Counted from the first letter of the stretch, positions 1 to 8,934 are shown. The stretch: DNA of 64,000 nucleotides from Arthrobacter sp. EM1 (GCF_029964055.1 NZ_CP124836.1:1488001-1552000), one strand, 5' to 3'. A program made the numbers and translations. The notes: a model not told the origin generated them from the letters alone.

Positions 1-90
1 TCGATCGAGTTTGAGGGCAACGAGGATTGCCTTTTCGCTTGCGAGACCGGCCTTACCAATGTCAAACGCATCCTAGAAGAGCTGCGCTAG
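1..90 (+). CDS. 3' end of a probable sugar isomerase/epimerase (partial)
   Basis: An open frame enters from the left edge in phase 1 and ends at a TAG at 88-90, giving 29 residues that begin SIEFEGNED and end KRILEELR. The SIEFEG start resembles the last strand of xylose-isomerase-like TIM barrels, where an Ile-Glu pair precedes a final helix. The stop lies 8 nt before the oxidoreductase start, so the two genes probably form one operon. Isomerase plus Gfo/Idh dehydrogenase is a common inositol/sugar catabolic pairing. Too little sequence is present to name a substrate. Confidence 0.5.
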   Translation, partial: SIEFEGNEDCLFACETGLTNVKRILEELR

Positions 91-98
91 GCCCCATC

Positions 99-1145
99 AT
101 GACGATAGGGATTGGAGTAGTGGGTTGCGGCAACGTGAGCGCGAAGTACCTGGCGACCATCGCCGGTGCTCCGGGTGTGGAGCTCGTAGCCTGCACAGAT
201 CGTGATGGTGAGCGCGCTAGGTCGGTCGGTACGCAGTTCGGAATCCCGTTAGTTCTTGCATCACTCGAGGAGCTACTCGCGCTTCCAGCGGTCGATATGG
301 TCCTCAACCTCACCGCGCCCATGGCCCACGCAGAGGTCTCGCTGGCCGCTATCGCCTCCGGCAAACACGTGTACAGCGAGAAGCCGCTCGCGACAACGCT
401 CACGGATGGCGTACGAATTATCGAGGCCGCAGGTCGTGCCGGAGTCCGGGTGGGCTGCGCCCCAGACACCTTCCTCGGCGACGGGATCCAAGCGATGGCC
501 AAGCTGATCACCGATGGGGCCATCGGGCAGCCGCTTTCGGCCATCAGCATTCTCGTCACAACCGGACCTGAACACTTCCACCCGTCGCCCGAGTTTCTCT
601 ACCACGAGGGAGCCGGCCCGTTGTTCGACATCGGGCCGTACCTCGTGACCGCGCTCACCTTCTTACTTGGACCTGTGCGGGCGGTGACCGCAATGGCAGC
701 GACTCCGGTCGAGACACGCACAGTGAGGGTAGGCAGCCGAGCGGGGGAGACCTTTCCCTCGGCGGTTCCCACCTTCATCTCGTGCGTGCTGGAGTTTGCC
801 AGCGGAGCGGTCGCGACTCTGCTGCAGAGCTGGGATGTCGTAGGCACGACAGCCCCGCGACTTGAGCTCCATGGCACAGCCGGCAGTATCGTCGGGCCGA
901 GTCCGGACAGTTGGTGCGGACCCCTGCGGCTCATGCGCGCGGGCGACGAAGAATTCGTTGAAGTGATGCCCGAGATCCAAATAGGCTCTCGGCTCGGCGT
1001 CGGCGTGCTCGAAATGGTTTCTGCGCTTGAGGCTGGTAGCGGCCCTGCAGCATCTGGCGAACGGGGCCTGCACACTCTCAGGGTTCTTCAAGGGATTCTG
1101 AGTTCGGCCGCCTCCAGGCAACGGGTGCGTCTCGATGATGAGTGA
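99..1145 (+). CDS. Gfo/Idh/MocA family NAD(P)-dependent oxidoreductase
   Basis: A 348-residue protein starting MTIGIGVVGCGNVSAKY, with the N-terminal Rossmann motif GVVGCGN and the family EKP motif (SEKPLAT) near residue 95. It probably oxidises or reduces a sugar or inositol-type substrate with NAD(P) in the cytoplasm. I chose the ATG at 99 over an upstream in-frame codon at 27, because 27 lies inside the preceding gene and the dinucleotide fold begins right after residue 1. It follows the partial isomerase by 8 nt. The substrate cannot be read from the sequence. Confidence 0.85.
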   Translation: MTIGIGVVGCGNVSAKYLATIAGAPGVELVACTDRDGERARSVGTQFGIPLVLASLEELLALPAVDMVLNLTAPMAHAEVSLAAIASGKHVYSEKPLATTLTDGVRIIEAAGRAGVRVGCAPDTFLGDGIQAMAKLITDGAIGQPLSAISILVTTGPEHFHPSPEFLYHEGAGPLFDIGPYLVTALTFLLGPVRAVTAMAATPVETRTVRVGSRAGETFPSAVPTFISCVLEFASGAVATLLQSWDVVGTTAPRLELHGTAGSIVGPSPDSWCGPLRLMRAGDEEFVEVMPEIQIGSRLGVGVLEMVSALEAGSGPAASGERGLHTLRVLQGILSSAASRQRVRLDDE

Positions 1146-1268
1146 GTTCCAACGCGGCTTGTTGCACAGCGGGACCGCCTCCTAATTTGCTTAAATCCAT
1201 GACCTGTCCCAGGGATTGGTTACCCGAAATGGGTTGAGCTATTGGCTCTCGCTGAGAGGATTTCAACC

Positions 1269-1665
1269 ATGCCAAGACCCTATCCACCGGAATTCCGCGC
1301 ACGGGCAGTCGCCCTGTTCCGGGCCGGCAAACCCATCAGCCGCGTGGCCGCCGGTGCCGGGTTCCTCGCGAAGGTCTTTCGTCGGCTGCTGGGCGTGAGA
1401 GCAGTCCCGGTTGCTACAAGTACCGGAAGCGGCCGATGTCACCGACCAGGATGCGCAGGCAGTGGCTGACCGGGCTCATTAGGGAAGTCCATACCGCCAG
1501 CCGGGGCACCTACGGGTCCTGACCGGAGCCATACCGAACTGACGCGTGCCTGGACGTGCGCGTCAGCGAGCATCTGGTTGGGGAGCTGATGAGCCTGGCT
1601 GGAATCGCCGGCCTTCCCGGGCCGGCCAAGGTCAAACGCTTGTGGGGCGTCGCCACCAGCGATGC
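1269..1665 (+). pseudogene. IS3-family transposase remnant (orfA and orfB pieces)
   Basis: The ATG at 1269 opens an OrfA-like helix-turn-helix (MPRPYPPEFRARAVALFRAG, then PISRVAAGAGF) which breaks down near 1380. From 1435 another frame reads MSPTRMRRQWLTGLIREVHT and SRGTYG, typical of the N-terminal part of IS3 OrfB. It stops at a TGA near 1520, and a third frame continues with RVSEHLVGELMSLAGIAGL. The catalytic DDE part is absent. This is a decayed scar with deletions and at least two frameshifts. Its end is fused in frame to the membrane-protein fragment that follows. Confidence 0.8.
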
Positions 1666-2212
1666 AAGTGATATTGTTTCGAAGATCATCTACTACGCCT
1701 TGGTGCTTCGTCCTTCAATTCGCGCTCGGGGTTTTTGGTCCGAACCCGGTCGCCACCCTGTTGGCAGCCATCATCGCGCTCTGCCCAAGGTCGTTGTGGC
1801 CATCATCATCGTGGTGATCAGTGCGGCGATTGCCGCCGCCGTAAAGACCCTCATCCAGGGATCCCTTGGCGGGCTATCCTACGGCAAAACCCTGGCGGAT
1901 ATCGCCAGCATTGTCATTCTGGGCATTGGCATCATTGCGGCCCTGAACCAGGTGGACATCGCCACCACAGTGACGACGCCGATTCTGATCGCCGTGCTGG
2001 CAGCCATCGTGGGGATCCTCGGCGTCGTCGGCGGGCTGATCAAACCGATGTCCGCCCGCTGGGAACAGTACTTGAACAAGGCTGAAGAAGAAGCGCCTAG
2101 GATCAAGGCCAACGCCCAGAACGCACCCCCGGCTAGAGACCAGATTACCGAAGCGGCCCAGGACTACCTGCCGACCCAAGACGAATCAGGATCCGGCGCC
2201 CACCGGCTGTGA
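1660..2212 (+). pseudogene. 5'-truncated TM-helix/mechanosensitive-channel-like membrane protein with two compensating frameshifts
   Basis: Starting at DASDIVSKIIYYALVL, this frame resembles the conserved transmembrane-helix repeat proteins related to small mechanosensitive channels (VVVAIIIVVISAAIAAAVKT, SYGKTLADIASIVILGIGII, GLIKPMSARWEQYLNKAEEE). The 5' part is missing and replaced in frame by IS3 debris. Between about 1710 and 1782 the current frame reads an unlikely Arg/His-rich stretch, while the shifted frame reads FVLQFALGVFGPNPVATLLA and then AIIAL, a good membrane helix. Two small deletions (about 2 nt and 1 nt) would explain this and cancel out. A chimeric protein could be made, but it is probably non-functional. 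Confidence 0.65.
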
Positions 2213-2545
2213 TCGGCGGGGCATCCCCACCGCGTCCTGACACTTCGGCATCTGGATGTACGGCCCGGGAGACCCACTAGCCGCTCCCATCGCCACCAGG
2301 GCTCGCCGCCGTTGCCCTGGCGGGTTGGGGCGGGCCCGGACACAGCCAGTTCCTGTGCGTCGGCCGTCAAATTCGTTGCCGGCCAACTACGATCACCCAT
2401 CATGCCCGTGCCGTGCCGGGTCCGCCGTTTCCGGCACGTCGGGATCGGCGGCCCCGGACCGGACGGACATCTCCTGCCCGATGAACTCATAGTGGGCGAG
2501 CAAGTCAGCCCTGCGCAGAAGCAATAGCCGCAGCCGGTAGTAAAA
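2213..2545. other. Intergenic stretch without a convincing gene
   Basis: Between the damaged membrane gene and the terminator at 2546 there is no well-supported CDS. Two overlapping short frames look mildly coding-like. One is on the plus strand, ending at 2527 with ELIVGEQVSPAQKQ. The other is on the minus strand, from about 2525 to 2393, with ADLLAHYEFIGQEMSVR. Neither has a ribosome binding site, and they are mutually exclusive. The minus-strand one could be the remains of a gene lost downstream of the SCO1664 operon. Confidence 0.3.
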
Positions 2546-2581
2546 GCCGAGGCAAGACCTTGAATAAGTTCTTGCCTCGGC
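2546..2581 (-). terminator. Rho-independent terminator of the SCO1664 operon
   Basis: A perfect 12-bp inverted repeat (GCCGAGGCAAGA at 2546-2557 and its complement at 2570-2581) encloses a 12-nt loop. Read on the minus strand it is followed directly by TTTTA, and it lies 10 nt past the stop codon of the minus-strand gene ending at 2592. This is a textbook intrinsic terminator for that operon. Confidence 0.85.
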
Positions 2582-2591
2582 CGTAATTCCC

Positions 2592-3359
2592 CTAGAACAG
2601 CGGCCAGGGCACCGCCGGCATCTCACCGCTCGGAGCCGGAAACCGCCCTGCCAAACGCAACCGTGCGCAACGCGCGGTGAGCGATGCGATTTCTTCGGCG
2701 CTGAGCAAGTCCGCCAGGTTTCGGCCCAGCCCACCGCGCAGTCCTTCGCTGACACGATCGATGCCGTCGCGTTCCTCGGCGGTCAAAGCGTCTCCCACCC
2801 ATCCCCACAGCACCGTGCGCAGCTTGTGGTCACGGTGAAAGGTGAGCCCATGGTCCACGCCGTACCGGTGTCCTTCCGGCATGGCAAGAATGTGGTCACC
2901 TTTGCGGTCGGCGTTGTTTACGACCATGTCGAACACCGCCATCCGTCTGAGTGCTGGCGAGTCTTCGTGAACGAGGGCGACCATCCGTCCGCTCTCATCC
3001 CGGCCCTCGAGAACGCGTTTCCAGCCCGTCTCCGGCACGTGGTCCGTTGCGACCAGGTCCACGGCGCTTTGGGTGGGGTCTTGCTCCTGCCAGAGCTGCA
3101 CCATTCCTTCGCCCATCGGACCATCGCGCAGCCAGGTGTGCGGTAGGAGGTCCCAACCGAAGGCCTGCGAGACCAGGTAGGCGGCCACCTCCCGGTGAGC
3201 CAGGGTGCCGTGGGGAAAATCCCACAGCGGACTTTCGCCTGCTATCGGCTTATAGACGACCACCACGTCGCCGATGCTGCCCAGAAATGTAGCGTTTGAT
3301 GCCGTCGTGATGCGGCCGGTGAGCTTAAGCTCGGCGGTTAGCAGGTCCGGCGCTGGCAT
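2592..3359 (-). CDS. SCO1664 family protein (PI3/4-kinase-like fold)
   Basis: A 255-residue protein starting MPAPDLLTAELKLTG. It contains the conserved features of the actinobacterial SCO1664 family: VYKPIAGE (nucleotide-binding Lys region), DFPHGTLAHREVAAYLVS, DMVVNNADRKGDHIL and YGVDHGLTFH, the last two resembling catalytic and metal loops of phosphatidylinositol-kinase-like folds. The biochemical role is not established. The ATG at 3359 overlaps the stop of the DUF3090 gene by one base (TGATG), so translation is probably coupled. It is the last gene of a three-gene operon, and the intrinsic terminator follows. Confidence 0.88.
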   Translation of the reverse strand: MPAPDLLTAELKLTGRITTASNATFLGSIGDVVVVYKPIAGESPLWDFPHGTLAHREVAAYLVSQAFGWDLLPHTWLRDGPMGEGMVQLWQEQDPTQSAVDLVATDHVPETGWKRVLEGRDESGRMVALVHEDSPALRRMAVFDMVVNNADRKGDHILAMPEGHRYGVDHGLTFHRDHKLRTVLWGWVGDALTAEERDGIDRVSEGLRGGLGRNLADLLSAEEIASLTARCARLRLAGRFPAPSGEMPAVPWPLF

Positions 3360-3913
3360 CAGACCTCGGGAAGGGTGCAGATGTGCCCGTCGGCGTCTAT
3401 GGGGTAACCGCAAAGCGGGCACATCGGACGCCCGGCGCCCACGATCTCCCGGGTGCGCTTGGCGAATGCGCGGGCGGTGCCGACCGGCATTCGCACCAGC
3501 AGCATTTCGGGCTCGTTAGCGCCGTCCTCAACAAGCGATTCGTCGTTGTCATCAGCATCGACATCGGTGATGGGGTAGGCCTCTATTACGACCTGGGCCG
3601 TGGTTGGGTCCCAACCCAAGCTTATGGCGCCGGTGCGAAACTGCTCCTGAACTGCATCGAGCTGGTCATTGTCGACAAGTTCAATGGGAGTACTCGAGGG
3701 GACGCTGAACGGGTTGCCGTCGACTGTGATGAGCTGGTCGAGAATTTCGTCGATCTTCTCTGCGAGCAGAGCCGACTGCTGCTTCTCCAAGGCAATACTC
3801 ACAACCTGCCTCCCTGCGCGCACCTGCAGGTAGAAGGTTCGCGCCCCCGGAAGGCCGATGGTGCCAACGACGACCCGATCAGGCCAGGCAAATTCATGAA
3901 CACGTGTAGGCAT
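3359..3913 (-). CDS. DUF3090 family protein
   Basis: A 184-residue protein beginning MPTRVHEFAWPDRVVVGTIG, with the family motif PGARTFYLQVRAG and a C-terminal zinc-ribbon-like CPLCG...HIC (residues about 168-180). DUF3090 proteins are found almost only in Actinobacteria, between a histidine phosphatase and SCO1664, as here. Their function is unknown. The C-terminal Cys/His set suggests metal binding, which is an inference. The stop overlaps the start of the SCO1664 gene. Confidence 0.9.
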   Translation of the reverse strand: MPTRVHEFAWPDRVVVGTIGLPGARTFYLQVRAGRQVVSIALEKQQSALLAEKIDEILDQLITVDGNPFSVPSSTPIELVDNDQLDAVQEQFRTGAISLGWDPTTAQVVIEAYPITDVDADDNDESLVEDGANEPEMLLVRMPVGTARAFAKRTREIVGAGRPMCPLCGYPIDADGHICTLPEV

Positions 3914-3937
3914 GTCAATATTCTAGGCACATGAGGT

Positions 3938-4630
3938 TCATGGCGCCTTCTGACCGGCGCCGCCGCCCACCGGCGCATCGCCAGAGTGGATGCCGTTCGA
4001 CAGCCACGACAGATCACCCGCGTCGGTGTTGGTCGCATGGACGCTCGGCCGGCTAGCGCCGTAGCGCACGATCGATACGGAGGCGGGGCCCACGTTAATA
4101 CGCTGGAACAGGTCAAGGTGCATGCCGAGCGCGTCGGCGAGGATTGACTTGATGATGTCACCGTGACTCACCGCCACCCACACGGCCCCCGGCCCGTACT
4201 CGGCTTCGAAGGCTGCATCGTGGCGTCGAATCGCTGCCACCGCCCGGGCCTGCATCGCCGCCATGGATTCACCGCCGGGAAAGACGACGGCGGACGGTTG
4301 CGACTGCACAACCGGCCACAAATCCTCGGTCGCGAGATCACTGAGCGTGCGGCCCTGCCACTGGCCGTAATCGCACTCGGTGAGATCGGGATCGACCGGC
4401 GCGTACGGCGAGCCAGCCTGACGATCGAGGATGAGCTGGGCGGTCTGCCGACAACGCTCAAGAGGGCTCGACACCACCCCGACAACGGGCACGGCCGCGA
4501 GCCGGTCTCCGGTCAGAGCCGCCTGGTCGCGCCCGATCTGGTCCAGGCTGACGCCGACGGCACGACCGGCCAGCAGTCCAGTGGCATTGGCTGTGGTGCG
4601 GCCGTGCCGCACGAGAATAACTGTCGCCAT
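3938..4630 (-). CDS. Histidine phosphatase family protein (MSMEG_4193-type phosphomutase)
   Basis: A 230-residue histidine phosphatase with the catalytic RHG at residues 8-10 (VILVRHGRTTAN), a CRQTAQ segment (SSPLERCRQTAQL), ECDYGQWQG, GGES and the second catalytic histidine in SHGD near residue 156. It begins the conserved operon with DUF3090 (24 nt downstream) and SCO1664. In many actinobacteria this cluster sits next to the mycothiol ligase gene mshC, but no mshC follows here. The Pro/Gly-rich C-terminus is probably unstructured. The substrate is unknown. Confidence 0.9.
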   Translation of the reverse strand: MATVILVRHGRTTANATGLLAGRAVGVSLDQIGRDQAALTGDRLAAVPVVGVVSSPLERCRQTAQLILDRQAGSPYAPVDPDLTECDYGQWQGRTLSDLATEDLWPVVQSQPSAVVFPGGESMAAMQARAVAAIRRHDAAFEAEYGPGAVWVAVSHGDIIKSILADALGMHLDLFQRINVGPASVSIVRYGASRPSVHATNTDAGDLSWLSNGIHSGDAPVGGGAGQKAP

Positions 4631-4814
4631 CCACCCAGCCTAACCACCCGCTCGACGGCGGTGTGCACCGTCCCGGGTCGCGCGTCACACAGGCAGATAA
4701 AAGCACTGGCGGAACCCTCCAGCACGCCGACGCGCTCAAAGCCGCACGGACGGACTCGGCACGCCTCCACCAGCTCATGGCCGACGCAGCAAAACCGGAA
4801 CAACCGGCACAGGC

Positions 4815-5000
4815 AGAACCCCCGGCACAGCTGATCGGGTGCGGTCGCGTTGAAGTCCCGGCGGATGTGTGGTCATCGTGGACGGGCGGAGTACCCCGTT
4901 CTCCTTCTCCAGCAGCCGGATCCGCTTTTTGGCATCCCTGAGCTCTGCGGCACTGGCACCGATGATCGCCTGACTAGGCAGGCGCGAGGGCGCGGCGCCT
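4815..5000 (-). pseudogene. IS3-family remnant: orfA coiled coil joined to an orfB scrap
   Basis: Read on the minus strand from about 4985, one frame gives IIGASAAELRDAKKRIRLLE and then KENGVLR, the leucine-zipper end of an IS3 OrfA. About 12 codons later a shifted frame reads RDFNATAPDQL, a typical OrfB segment just before the first catalytic Asp. Everything between them has been deleted, and nothing recognisable of the DDE core follows. The stretch 4631-4815 shows no gene. The element sits just upstream of the phosphatase operon and may have influenced its promoter. Confidence 0.7.
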
Positions 5001-5084
5001 GCCCGAAGTACGCGTGAGGTGCTGCGCCGTGGGCCGCAGTTAGTCGGCGGACGGACCCCAGCGCCACCGCCTAACGAGCCGTCC

Positions 5085-5639
5085 TCAGTCCTCGACTATG
5101 GACATAGGCAGGCCGCCGCCATGAACGGAAGGGGCGATGCTGTCCAGCTGCCATCCATCCGCGGCCGCCCGAAACGTAGCGGTCTGCGGCACCGAGTAGC
5201 CCGACGGGACGTTGCTCGGCCCATTCGCTGCAGAGGCCTGGTGTTCTTCGGTCAATTCCTTAAAATGGACGCTTGCAGTCGACCCGGTCATCTTCACGGA
5301 TTCCACCGTGATCTTCGTCGAAAAGTCCGTGTACCAGAAGCCCGTTGACTTGAATGCGGCCTTTGACCGGGCTACCACCGGAAGGTCCCGCGCGCGCTTG
5401 GCTAAGTAGGCCGCAGTCGCCTGCCCTTCGGTCAGGCGTGGAGCCGGGGGAGTGTCGAGGACGGTGCCGTTGCGGTCCTCGACAGCAGTCTGGATGATGG
5501 CCGTGAGCTCGGAGGACGACGGGCTGGGCACAGCTGCTGGAGGCGATTCGACCGTGAGCGGCCCGGCAGCCGACTGGCACCCGGAAAGGACCAACCCGAG
5601 CAGCACCGCTGTGGCGGCCGACGTGCGGCGGTAAGTCAT
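5085..5639 (-). CDS. Putative secreted lipoprotein of unknown function
   Basis: A 184-residue protein starting MTYRRTSAATAVLLGLVLSG, whose signal peptide ends in the lipobox LSGC (Cys about residue 20). It is therefore predicted to be lipid-anchored outside the membrane. The start at 5639 is set by a strong AGGAGG 6 nt upstream; longer versions of the frame lack one. The mature part has a Pro/Ser-rich tether and then a mixed alpha/beta domain with conserved-looking aromatics (GFWYTDFSTKITVESVK). I do not recognise a named family. Confidence 0.75.
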   Translation of the reverse strand: MTYRRTSAATAVLLGLVLSGCQSAAGPLTVESPPAAVPSPSSSELTAIIQTAVEDRNGTVLDTPPAPRLTEGQATAAYLAKRARDLPVVARSKAAFKSTGFWYTDFSTKITVESVKMTGSTASVHFKELTEEHQASAANGPSNVPSGYSVPQTATFRAAADGWQLDSIAPSVHGGGLPMSIVED

Positions 5640-6394
5640 CGTGCTCCTCCTGGTCATCGATGTCCCCTCAGCCTCCCCTGCCGGCCCCACACGGTCAACG
5701 GGGGCTCGCCTGTCCCGATCCAGGATCGCACGGGATAACCCCACCCTGCGGTCACTTGCCCTGTCCTTCCCGCCGATGACCGGGCGGGGAAGCCAGAGCC
5801 TGGCCGGACATCACCTTCGCCGTCGCCGGAACCCGCGAGGGGAGCCGGGCACTGTTCGGCTCCGGCACCTGCGTGGAGGGCGACATCGCGGCCCACTGGT
5901 TCCGGTTCCAGGGCGCCTGCTTCGAAGCACTGCTCCGGACGCCGTCGGTAGCTATCCCGGCGTGCCCGGATCAGGCGGTTCGGACCAGTCCAAGCACTCA
6001 ACCCTTGCCGAGAACTGCGACGACGACGGTGTCCTGCCACTGCACGCGGATGGGCTTGTCCGGCTTCCGCAATGCACTGCGGTACCTGCCGATGTTTTCC
6101 AGGACCCGCGCGGGGCCATAACCCCGCCAGAAGCTCGAAACAGGGCAAACACTGAGGCGCACCTGAGCAAACGCCATCCCCGCCACTCGCAGCCAGGCAA
6201 CAGGCAGTCCTGCCCACGGCAGTACGCGATTCCGCGGTTCACCCCCGCCGGTACCGGATACTCCCCGTCTCAGGCCCGGGATGGAACAGATTCAGTAGAC
6301 TGATGTTTTCGTTAGTGCAACGGTTTTGCTATTTTCCCCCGGACCGCGGTGAAGCTGCACCAGCAGCTCAACCGGCCGGAAATGGAGTATGTAA
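5640..6394. other. Long intergenic region with unresolved coding-like debris
   Basis: No gene with start, ribosome binding site and family match is visible. The plus strand from about 5800 reads DITFAVAGTREGSRALFGSG and then CVEGDIAAHWFRFQGACFEA in one frame, which looks coding-like but has no proper start and runs into poor sequence. The minus strand at 5998-6186 holds a 62-codon frame with RYRSALRKPDKPIRVQWQDT ending at VLGKG. Both may be remnants of lost genes. The last 90 bases, before 6395, should contain the promoter of the cation exchanger gene. Confidence 0.35.
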
Positions 6395-7459
6395 ATGGAA
6401 TCTTTTCCGCTGGCGTTGCTATTGCTGATTTTCGTGGCTGCGGCGGCCGTAATCTGGTCCGCCGGGATCCAACTGTCCCGACAAACCGATGTTCTTGACG
6501 TCCGCCTGCATCTCGGATCCGCGCTTGGCGGGCTGATTCTGCTGGCCGTCGCGACGAATCTGCCCGAGCTTGCGATCACCTTCAGTGCGGCTGCGGCGGG
6601 GAACATCGGCGTGGCTGTCGGGAACATTCTGGGCGGCATCGCCATCCAGACGGTGGTGCTGGTCGTTCTGGATGTCTTTGGGACTAAGGGCAAAAAACCG
6701 CTGAGTTACCAGGCCGCATCACTGACCCTGGTCATCGAGGCAATCACCGTGATCGGCGTACTCGGGGTGGTGATCGCCGGAAGCCAGATGCCTGCGGGCC
6801 TTGTCGCGTTTCGCCTCACTCCTGCGGCCGTGCTGATAGCTCTGATCTGGCTGCTCGGCCTTTTCCTCGTACAGCGGTCCCAGAAGTCCCTCCCGTGGCA
6901 CGGGCAGGGCCACGCCCCCGCTAGCCAGGACAAGCCCCAGGGTCACAGCAAGACAGCTAGGGCCGGCGGAACCAAGGCTTCGGGGACGGGCAAGTCGATG
7001 CTGATCTTCCTTGTTGCGGCTGCGGCGACCCTCGGCGCAGGGGTGGTGCTTGAACGCAGTGGGGAAGCCATCGCCGGACACATCGGGCTCTCCGGTGTCC
7101 TCTTCGGGGCAACATTCCTTGCGCTCGCGACATCGTTGCCGGAAATCTCCACCGGCCTGGCCTCAGTGAAGCAGGGCGACTACAGACTGGCCTTCAGCGA
7201 CATTTTCGGCGGCAACGCATTCCTACCCGTCCTGTTCCTCGCCGCCGTCCTCATCTCCGGCAAACCCGTGCTGCCCCAGGCGCACGCCACCGACATCTAC
7301 CTCACCGCCCTCGGCATCCTTCTGACCCTGGTTTACATGCTGGGACTGATTTTTCGGCCCGCACACAAAATCCTGGGAATGGGTGTTGACTCACTCGTCG
7401 TCCTCGTCCTGTACCTCATCGGGGTGGCAGGACTGTTCGCCGTGGCGTCAACGGGTTAG
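6395..7459 (+). CDS. CaCA-family sodium/calcium (cation) exchanger
   Basis: A 354-residue integral membrane protein with two Na_Ca_ex halves. The paired alpha-repeat signatures are visible as GGLILLAVATNLPELAITFS in the first half and GVLFGATFLALATSLPEIST in the second, with NILGG and DIFGGN following as the partner motifs. About ten membrane helices flank a charged cytoplasmic loop rich in His, Lys and Gly (residues about 168-205). It probably exchanges Ca2+ or another cation against Na+ or H+. The start is supported by GGAG 7 nt upstream of the ATG. It stands alone on the plus strand. Confidence 0.9.
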   Translation: MESFPLALLLLIFVAAAAVIWSAGIQLSRQTDVLDVRLHLGSALGGLILLAVATNLPELAITFSAAAAGNIGVAVGNILGGIAIQTVVLVVLDVFGTKGKKPLSYQAASLTLVIEAITVIGVLGVVIAGSQMPAGLVAFRLTPAAVLIALIWLLGLFLVQRSQKSLPWHGQGHAPASQDKPQGHSKTARAGGTKASGTGKSMLIFLVAAAATLGAGVVLERSGEAIAGHIGLSGVLFGATFLALATSLPEISTGLASVKQGDYRLAFSDIFGGNAFLPVLFLAAVLISGKPVLPQAHATDIYLTALGILLTLVYMLGLIFRPAHKILGMGVDSLVVLVLYLIGVAGLFAVASTG

Positions 7460-7571
7460 CCACCCTATTCCGGCCCGATCTGCTAGCTTCTCGGGGACTC
7501 CGTGGAGGGTGATCGCGGCCAAGATTGGTCGCAGATCTGCGTGGGGAGGTTGGATATGCCGATTGAGCCGG

Positions 7572-8072
7572 TCATGACTGGGCCTCCTCACTTGCAGCGA
7601 TGGACTCGGCGATCCGCTTGATCGCGGCGAGCGTTTTCGGGATACCGTCGAGCGCCTGCTGGGTGCGGTCGGTGATCTGGACGTTGGCGCCGTCACCGTA
7701 CTTCTCCTCGAACATGGCGATCCCGCCGGGCAGGAAGTCCCAAGATTCGCTCAGGGTCGTCCCGGTGTCTGCTGGAGTCAGGGCGAAGCCCCAGCGGACC
7801 AAGCTGCCACCCACCACCCAGGCGAACTCGCGACCGCGCTCGGCAGCCACCACCTGCGACCGGGTCTCCCAGGACCGGTGCGGGAGCTCATTACGCCCGG
7901 TGAACCAGGCACCGAGCTGGCCGGCATTGACCGCATCGTCCCACCAACACGAGGTACAGACTGGGCTCCACTCGCCGGTGCGGGTGATGTCAGAGACCAA
8001 GTCGTAGAGTGTCTCGGCTGATGCCTGGACCGTTACGGACTCCTGGTGATGGCGGATGTTTGTCGGATTCAT
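7572..8072 (-). CDS. SRPBCC family protein (polyketide cyclase/dehydrase-like)
   Basis: A 166-residue START/Bet-v-1-like protein: an N-terminal strand with VTVQASAETLYDLVSDITRT, then GEWSPVC, FTGRNEL, the strand-rich core WETRSQVVAAERGREFAWVV and a C-terminal helix. SRPBCC domains bind hydrophobic ligands; the ligand here is unknown. The Cys-rich CTSCWW segment at residues 38-43 is unusual in the family. It lies downstream of the ABC exporter genes on the same strand, separated by about 105 nt, so it may or may not share their transcript. Confidence 0.8.
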   Translation of the reverse strand: MNPTNIRHHQESVTVQASAETLYDLVSDITRTGEWSPVCTSCWWDDAVNAGQLGAWFTGRNELPHRSWETRSQVVAAERGREFAWVVGGSLVRWGFALTPADTGTTLSESWDFLPGGIAMFEEKYGDGANVQITDRTQQALDGIPKTLAAIKRIAESIAASEEAQS

Positions 8073-8178
8073 GGGTCCATCATTACAGAACGGTCACTTC
8101 TTCTGCCGTTGTGCCAGTCTTCCAAGGTGACCAGGCCCGGCCGGGCCGCGGGTTGGCCGCCGTTGGGCTGGTGGCCGC

Positions 8179-8934
8179 TCACGGGTTCCGCCGGCGCAGG
8201 GTCAGCGAGGCCAGGACCAACACAGCCAGGACGATCGCTGCCATGATGCCGGTGTCTTGCCACAGTAGTTCCGTGGCATCGCTGTGGCCCGCGATCTCCT
8301 TCAGGGCATCCACCGAGAATGTCAGCGGCAGCACGTTAGACACTGCTTCCAGGAGCCCGTTCATCCGGTCCCGCGCGACGAACAGCCCGCACAGCAGGAT
8401 CTGCGGTACCACCACAACCGGCATGAACTGCACAGCCTGGAACTCCGTCCGGGCGAAAGCGGAACACAGCAGGCCCAGCGCCACGCCCAGCACCGCGTTG
8501 ACGACGGCGATCATTACCACGAGCCCCGCGCTGCCTTTGATCTCCAGGCCGAATACCCAGTAGGCGACGCCGGTGGCGACGAACGACTGGAGGGCGGCCA
8601 TGATGGAGAACGCCAGCCCATAGCCGAACAGCAGGTCGGCTTTGTGGATGGGGGTGGTCAGCAGCCGCTCCAGCGTGCCGGAGGTCCTTTCGCGCAGCAT
8701 CGTGATCGACGTGACGAGGAACATCACCACGAACGGGAAGATCGCCAGCATCATCAGACCTACCCGGTCGAAGGTCCTCGGCGCACCGGGCGGCACGGTC
8801 TCGTTTTCGTAGAGGAAATAGACAGCGGTTAGCAGCAGCGTAGGTACCACAAGCATCAGCGCCACGCTGCGTTGGTCGTGGCGCAGTTGGTCCAGAACGC
8901 GCGCCGTTGTGGCGAGCATCATGCGCGGATTCAT
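8179..8934 (-). CDS. ABC-2 type exporter, permease subunit
   Basis: A 251-residue membrane protein with six predicted helices and the ABC-2 motif RERTSGTLERLLTTPI after the second helix. The middle helix pair contains AVLGVALGLLCSAFARTEFQ, also typical of this family. Its ATG overlaps the stop of the ATPase gene (ATGA at 8931-8934), so the two subunits are made together. The pair probably exports a drug, lipid or antibiotic-like compound, but the substrate cannot be read from the sequence. Confidence 0.9.
   Translation of the reverse strand: MNPRMMLATTARVLDQLRHDQRSVALMLVVPTLLLTAVYFLYENETVPPGAPRTFDRVGLMMLAIFPFVVMFLVTSITMLRERTSGTLERLLTTPIHKADLLFGYGLAFSIMAALQSFVATGVAYWVFGLEIKGSAGLVVMIAVVNAVLGVALGLLCSAFARTEFQAVQFMPVVVVPQILLCGLFVARDRMNGLLEAVSNVLPLTFSVDALKEIAGHSDATELLWQDTGIMAAIVLAVLVLASLTLRRRNP

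Noticed and set aside
5641..6303. A 220-codon plus-strand frame after the lipoprotein gene
   Set aside because: It lacks a ribosome binding site and reads as Arg/Pro/Ser-rich noise; only short patches in other frames look coding-like.
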